NCBI GenBank assembly: GCA_023614405.1
Contig: CM042684.1
Coordinates: 466,931,650 to 466,995,649 of the forward strand
Length of the DNA: 64,000 bases
Reading direction: 5' to 3'
Source of the DNA: Avena insularis
Taxonomy: Eukaryota > Streptophyta > Magnoliopsida > Poales > Poaceae
The notes under the pieces were generated by a model, which saw only the letters and a list, made by a program, of their open reading frames with translations, had not been told where the DNA came from and did no database searches. The first letter of the stretch is position 1. Each line of letters begins with the position of its first letter. Both the position numbers and the translations under genes were made by a program. Positions 57,780 through 64,000 of the stretch are shown here, piece after piece.

Positions 57780-59060
57780 GGCTTTGTGAAGATATCAGGA
57801 TGATCTCTGGAGGCAAAAAATGAACTTGCAATAGCTTCTGAGCAACTCGTTCATGAGCAAAATGAAAAACAACCTCAATATGTTTTGCTCATGCATCAAA
57901 GATTGGGTTGGAAGAAAGATACGTAGCACCAAATTTGTCACACCATAGAACTGGTGGAGAATCCCGACGAACACCAAGTTCCTTGAGCAACGCTTCCACC
58001 CAGATAAGTACAGCCGTAGCATTAGCAATAGCCTTATACTCAAACTCCGTACTAGAATGAGACACAATAGCCTATTCACGAGCACTCCGGGCAATCATAT
58101 TATCACCGGGAAAGAGGGCATATCCCCCATTGATCGCATGTCTCCAATATCACCAGCCCAATCAGCATCAAAATAAGATGCAATAAAGTTAGACGATGAA
58201 GGCCAAACCAGAATACCATGATCAAGAGTACCATTAACAAATCTGAGGATCCTCTTTACATCAGACCAACGATCTTCTGTGGTGAGTGGAGAAACTAACA
58301 AACATGGTTGGCAACAAATGACAAATCATGACGTGTAAGAGTGAGATACTGCAGACCACCAACAAGACTCCGATAATGAGTGGCATCATCTTCACCCAAC
58401 AAAGGAGTGTCACCAGGGAACAACTTGGTAGTCACAGACATAGGAGTATCAGCATCCTTACACTTCAACATACCAACACGTCGAAGCAGATCAAGAGCAT
58501 ACTTGTGCTATGTGAGTGTCAACCCTCTAGAATGGCAAGCAAATTCAGTACCTAGGAAATAATGAAGTGGTCCAAGATCCTTGACCTAAAGTCCCTACGA
58601 AGTCCAAGAACTAGGCGATCAATAGCCTTAGAGGATGAGCTAAGAACAGTAATATCATCAACATACACAATAAGATAACCTGTAATGTCAGACGCTGAAG
58701 AATAAATAGTGATGTATCAGCAGTGAATGCCAAGAAACATGCCGACAAAGTAATGGTGCAAGGCGACCATGACATGCTCGAGGAGCTTGTTTTAGACCAT
58801 AAATAGCCTTTACCAAGCGACACAAATGATGAGGCCATGCAGGAACCTCAAAGCTAGGTGGGTGACGCATAAAGACCTCCTCCTCAAGAATAGTAATAAT
58901 AATAGCATTCTGATTGTCAACCTGACATAAAAACCAGCCATGAGTAACTACAAGAGAAACAAGCAAACAAATAGTCTTGGGATTCAACACTTGGCTGAAT
59001 GTAAGTGTTGTTTGAATTATGTGGCAACTAGGCGAGCTTTATATTTGTCAATATTGCCAT
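57780..59060 (-). pseudogene. Degenerate Ty1/copia polymerase fragment (RT and RNase H)
   Basis: Reading right to left: VVTHGWFLCQVDNQNA and EEEVFMRHPPSFEVPA (RT), then VKAIYGLKQAPRA, the catalytic box VYVDD near 58660 and SLVGGLQYLTLTRHDLSF. Next come DRWSDVKRILRFVNGTLDHG and YFDADWAGD (RNase H). Near 58050-57830 it resembles the copia RNase H end ([23 protein letters not shown]). Stops and frameshifts are spread throughout, and no integrase or paired LTR is visible. This is an old truncated relic. Confidence 0.85.
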
Positions 59061-62000
59061 CGCATGTCTGCGGTGACCCAGCATACCGCTGCATGATGTA
59101 GTACACTATAGTCGTTGACATAACACTAATGAAACACCGTTCACTAGTATTACATCCCTCAGAGTGGTATAACAGAAACACAGCAGGTCCAAGACATGAC
59201 TATAGATTACAACTCGACTCTTTACAAAAGATCTAGAGAATACTCTAGGTTCAAGAGAGAGAAAGAAACTTCTTACAAAGAAGAACCCGAAATAATAACT
59301 CAGAACTATCTAGCTAACAAGACTAGTATCTAAACTATCGGGCTTGCAATTGCTGCTAGTGCAATGCCCTACAGAAGTAGGTTTTATGGCTAGAGTATCT
59401 ACTCCTATCCAAACAGAGACTTTGTCTTCACTTCAACTGATGTATATGTTGACTTCATTGACTTAATTGAAGAACTTGAGCTATCGATGATGGTTTCTTG
59501 AGCATAAATTGATGTTGACGTCGGCTTCAATGGCATAGAACCTAGCAAGGGTTAAGAAGGTACGGTTGAGTACGAGCGTACTCACCAAGTTCACTAAAAA
59601 GGAGTGTATGATGCACTGTCTCTACTGCCAAAGACCAGAGGTCGTAGGCAATGCAGGTTTTCGTAGACATTTCTTCAAAGGTTGCTTTTATTCTGAAAAC
59701 TATGTCCGACAGCCTTCACGGGTTGACCAGAACCTTCGTGGGGTTCCTTTCCTACCGCGTTCGTAGCTCCTTCTCGGAACAGGGAGTAACATGTCACAGT
59801 TCTTACACTCTACAGAGGTGTGTTGCTTTACCCATGAGAGACCTTAGCTTTGTTGCACAACCAAGTCTAGAGCTTGTCCATACTTCCTTGGTATGGGGCC
59901 CAGTTTAAGATCCAAGCCAATCACTGCCCCCTTCGTGACCCCGCATGCCCCCTTGGTGTACGCCATGCCCACATCTTGAATTACGATAATGGTTAGTACA
60001 GACTGTCAGATGCCAGAACTATCATGGGACGTTGAGGGTTCCCACCCATATGCTGCATATCCTCTACGAAATACCAATAAATGCACGCTACGAGGATAAC
60101 AGTCACGACCTGGCCATCCGGATGCATGCGAGAGGAAGAAGATACAACTGACTTCTCCGTCCCATTCCAAATCTCATGGTTAACGCGTAATATACGACGC
60201 TAGAATCACTAGCGACATTGGTTGTTAAGTCCTAGATATTATGTTCCTTTACCACTGGAACTGTATCAATAGATTATTACCATTTGGTAAATAATCCATA
60301 AACAAATTATTATGAAAATAGTGTTTTCTGACCTTTTTGAAATGCAGGTGATGACAATATTTGAGTTACAAGCATTTTATAGAAAATAACCAAAGGACAT
60401 GAGCAAGTTGTGAACTTGCCTTTTGTGATTGCAAGATTATGCACTCACGGTCTTCGAGACAATAGAAGATCCAAATTCTGTAAACAACATCATTGGTCCG
60501 GTAAGGACTAATGTTTAAAGAAGCAGGATGCAGTTATGCATATGTAATGTAATGCAGTTTGATAAACACGAATTCTTGGACTAATCGTATCTGATCTAGG
60601 GTTTGAAGTTTCTGATGAGTTCTTTGGAATGTGTTACACTTTTATACGATCTTTACACATGTGCTTCTTATTAAGGCTTGTGAGTGAGTGAGACAATATA
60701 TAAATACAATAAGTAGCATACATTATTAAAGCACTCAATGGGGCATGTGATCTAAAAGATTCCTTAAGCAAGATTATTAATTTATTAGAGCTTTCAAAGA
60801 AGTGCTCAAGGTTCACTTTTAATGTTCCTTAAAAGAATAACTCTTGAGGAAAATATTACTTTACAAAGTAAAAAGTATTTAAACTTTAAGCTAACACTTA
60901 AAGGTTTTCTTATTAATTACATGTATTAAAGTAGAAAACAATTAATATTCTTGAATAACTATTCCACTAGTAAATGGAGACTTTTAACACTCATGAAGGT
61001 GAAACAAAAGTATTATGTCTTTATGGAAGCGATGTTCTCTTGATTTATAAGTGAATAGAATCACTTACTTATTATAGAATTAATACTTATTTCTATAAAC
61101 ATGGGAATGGCATCATGTTAAACACTCAAAGACTTTGTTTAGCTTTTAAAGTGGATTCCCAAACTTTTAAAAGAATTAGTACTCAAATCTTGATGATTTT
61201 ATAATTGATAAAATATTTTTGGAGAGTAAAACTTACTTAATTTTAAATGGTAGTTTTAGTAAGTACAAATTAAAATGGTTAGACTTATCTTAACTTCACT
61301 TAAATATCAATTGAACTTGTTATTATACTTTTAGATTATAAATAACTTATTTTAAAGGCATAAGCAAAATTGTATATAGATTGTATGCATTAAAACAAAA
61401 GAAAACGGTTCAAACTAGTTTTATTAAACCATTACCTTTTATTTTACTTCAAAAGTGAGAGTTGACATTTTTGATGTGTAGATTTTATTTTTTGTGATCA
61501 TTTTGGTATATTATAAGTATTTTTGTGATTTTTAAATAATAAGATATGATTTTTACAAGTTTTATCACTTTATAAATTCTAAATAAATAATAGATACTTA
61601 GTTAAGTGATAAAATATTTTAAGTTTATAGTTTTACATTGTAGTTCTTATTTTTCCAAGAATTGTAGTATATTATTTATATTTTTCTTATTTACCAATAT
61701 TAAAATATGAATTTTCAAAGTATCATTACTTATAAAATATTTATTCAATAATAATTATTTAAATAGTTAAAATATTAATGTTTGATAATAAGGTTAAATT
61801 GTAGATTTTATTTTTTTGAAATTTTCATATATTAGACATATTTTTCTGAATTATAAAACAAAAGATATTCAATTTCTAATATTTAATCATTATCTTAAAT
61901 TCCTGAAATTTATTTATATTTAAACTTATATTGTTTTATCTGATTACTTAAACAAAAAATCTTTTTTACACTCGGACCAATTTAGACCTAGCCATTGACC

Positions 62001-63658
62001 AGTAGGGTCTAGGCCATGTCACTTGCCACCTAGGCAAGGACTGGTCCACCCGTCGACGTGGCAGGGGGTTGACGCGGGTCTGACATCATCATGACATCAG
62101 CCCGGTCTCCACCACTAGGAGGTGGTTTTCGACGGTGATCTAGAGGGTCCCAGCATACGCGGTTGTGCGCGCTGGAATTAGGAGACGACGGTGAACAGGT
62201 TAGTGGCGGCGCCGCCCGGAATGGTCACCGGAAAACGATTATTGACGGCGGACAGCGGCAGAGCAAAAGAGAGCTAAAGCGGGAGCAAGGATAAGTGCGA
62301 GAGCACTGTGGGCTCACCGAGATTGCAGTGAAGCGGTTGGCGAGGCAAATCGAGGTTGGAATCGCGTGAACAGCGACGACTAGACTTCGAGAAGGAGGTC
62401 TCAATCCGAATGCCTGGGGCTTCCTCGGCTTGCGTGATTGGGGCAATAAATTGAGAAGATCACGATGAACAGCATAGTGGTCTCAGATGGCCGAGGTGAG
62501 CTCAGAATTGATGGGGAGAAAGAGGACCAGAGCTAGGGTTTCGACGTCCCCTGCAGGAAGAAGAGGAAGGGGAGAAATAGGACATGGCGGGGTTCCTCCG
62601 GCGGCACAGGGCTATATATAGGCAACGTAAGCGGTGGCACGTATCGCAGCGCCGAGATGGCCAATCGGGCGGTCGCCGGAGCTCCACCGAGCTGCTTTGC
62701 CGTTGCTGCTTTCTGGCGAGAGGAAGAAGAAAACAAAAAGAAACGGCGAAGGGTTATTTGGGCTTGGGTCGGTATTGGGCTCCGACGAAGCAAGCGAAAG
62801 GTTGTGTCTACTGCACTAGGAGATGAATAGAAGATAGGGAATGGGTCGTGGGCTAGCTGTTTCCTCTTTTTTATTCTATTTCCTGTGTTTGTAAAACCTT
62901 TTCAAATATGAATTTCCTCAAGGATTTAAATATCCAGAGATTCTATAAGTTATAAATATTATTATATAAAGGAATTATAACTATTTCCCCTGCATTTCTT
63001 ATTGTGTATAAAGATATTCATAACTATATGAAGGGTTCATTTATTTAGTAAAGTAAATATAATTTAGGGTTTTAGAGATTTACTTCCTATAAGAAAATCT
63101 TATAGAAATGATTTGTATTACCACTAAAAGAATGTAATAGTAGTAGTTTAAGTGGCTAATGATTTATGATGGTGAGTGATAGGCATGGAATATATGTATA
63201 TTTAACATATTTTAATAACCATATTATATGTTGGTTTAAATCCTAGGTTTATAATATGGTGATTTGAATCCATGGTTCTCCCTATTTGGTGATTTCACCA
63301 AATCCAATTCTACTTGATTTGTACTGTTTAGAATTACCACAGAACAATCTTGGTTAGGTCATTATGAATCAATAACAACCATTAGTGAAGAAATGCTAAT
63401 GCTCCTTCAAATATAGGTATATGGGTTTTGAGAGGATTTAATAACTCATTTTCAATTAGAGACATGGATGAATATTAAAGTTAATACATATTGCCATCAT
63501 GTTTGGTGACCAAGGTAACATCTCAACTTAGAGTGAGCTATTGCGATTGCTTTACTAAAGTGATCTTGATGGTATAAGAGACTAGGTCTTTACCAGGTTT
63601 AAGACAACAAGGTGAACAAGGCTTCCATCAATATACTCTCAACTAGTATTCTAGTTAT
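59061..63658. other. Repeat-like tract with very AT-rich centre
   Basis: There is no supported protein. The parts at 59100-60240 and 62000-63650 remind me of the long non-coding ends of large Pooideae gypsy elements, but I cannot name a family or find both LTR ends. The middle, about 60240-61970, is extremely AT-rich. Short frames near 62225-62826 have no recognised domain. Confidence 0.4.
62612..62622 (-). promoter_or_regulatory. Possible minus-strand promoter
   Basis: The minus strand reads 'gcctatatatagccctg'. It is followed by a pyrimidine-rich leader and 'cgaaaccctagctctgg', a phrase common in plant 5' leaders. It could be an LTR core promoter directed toward lower coordinates. No gene is attached to it in the window. 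Confidence 0.35.
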
Positions 63659-64000
63659 TGAAGGGAATATGCCCGAGAGGCAATAATAAAGTGGTTATTA
63701 TCTTATTCCTTGTTTATGATAAATGTTTATTTTGCATGCTATAATTGTATTAATTTGGAAGCGTTAATACATATGTGTTTAATAAACAAAAGGAAAGTTC
63801 CTAGTTATGCCTCTCTTATAAACTAGCTCGTTGATTAACAAGATGATCTGATACGTTGCAAACGTATCTATAATTTTTGATGTTCCATGCTTGGTTTATA
63901 TCTACTTTCTTATGTTTTGTCCACACTCTTGAGTACTTCCTACATACTTTCTTGGACTAACCTATTAACAATATGCCACAGTGCCAGTTGCCTATTTTCT
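63659..64000 (+). mobile_element. Start of an Angela-like copia LTR, interrupted at 63849
   Basis: TGAAGGGAATATGCCC followed by 'gaggcaataataaag' matches the start of the solo LTR at 41751-43385 (read there on the minus strand) for about 190 bp. Another LTR then begins at 63849. The rest lies outside the window. Confidence 0.8.
63849..64000 (+). repeat. Start of an Athila/Sabrina-like LTR (F), cut by the window end
   Basis: It begins TGATACGTTGCAAACGTATC and goes on like the LTRs of C and D ('gttccatgcttggttt', 'ggactaacctattaacaa'). The preceding five bases are TGATC. Its far end and duplication are outside the window. Confidence 0.85.

Overview
The window is nuclear DNA of a grass (Poaceae, most likely Pooideae). 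This rests on nested LTR retrotransposons of types familiar from wheat, oat and ryegrass relatives (Athila/Sabrina-like and Angela-like), Stowaway-type MITEs, a Mutator-like element carrying a plant mobile domain gene, and one GC-rich grass-style lipid-transfer-protein gene. Species cannot be fixed from the sequence. About 85 percent is transposon; I see one ordinary host gene.

Region 1 (1-31067) is a large Ty3/gypsy element of the Tat type ('A', LTRs 413-1347 and 30250-31067). It has gag, protease, reverse transcriptase (RT), RNase H, a second archaeal-type RNase H and integrase on the plus strand, then a multi-exon antisense gene. Bases 1-412 repeat A's own 3' internal end, so a second copy seems to be chained upstream through a shared LTR. 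Inside A's gag lies minus-strand element 'B' (1779-17988, target duplication TGCTC). Inside B lies plus-strand element 'C' (3872-11950, duplication GGAAG). B and C are relatives that encode only a Gag-protease-like protein. Because they are opposed, the locus is a giant inverted repeat.

Region 2 (31068-34790) is a transposon-poor spacer with degenerate MITE-like foldbacks.

Region 3 (34791-53584) is a Mutator-like element with terminal inverted repeats of about 480 bp. It carries a plant mobile domain gene (plus strand), several satellite-like tandem arrays, a Lys/Glu-rich gene with a putative GRF-like zinc finger (minus) and a MULE transposase (minus). It is interrupted by Sabrina-like element 'D' (36783-44817, duplication GACGG, itself carrying an Angela-like solo LTR) and by solo LTR 'E' (48276-49694, duplication ATCGA). 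All of its genes are broken.

Region 4 (53585-64000) has a Stowaway-like MITE beside a non-specific lipid transfer protein gene (minus strand, start at 54591). Then come about 3 kb with no recognised feature, a degenerate Ty1/copia polymerase (57780-59060, minus), a repeat-like tract with a very AT-rich middle and a promoter-like stretch, and finally an Angela-like LTR interrupted by another Athila-type LTR that runs off the window.

Insertion order follows from nesting: A before B before C; MULE before D before the copia solo LTR; MULE before E; Angela-like LTR before the last LTR. Exact divergence times need alignment.
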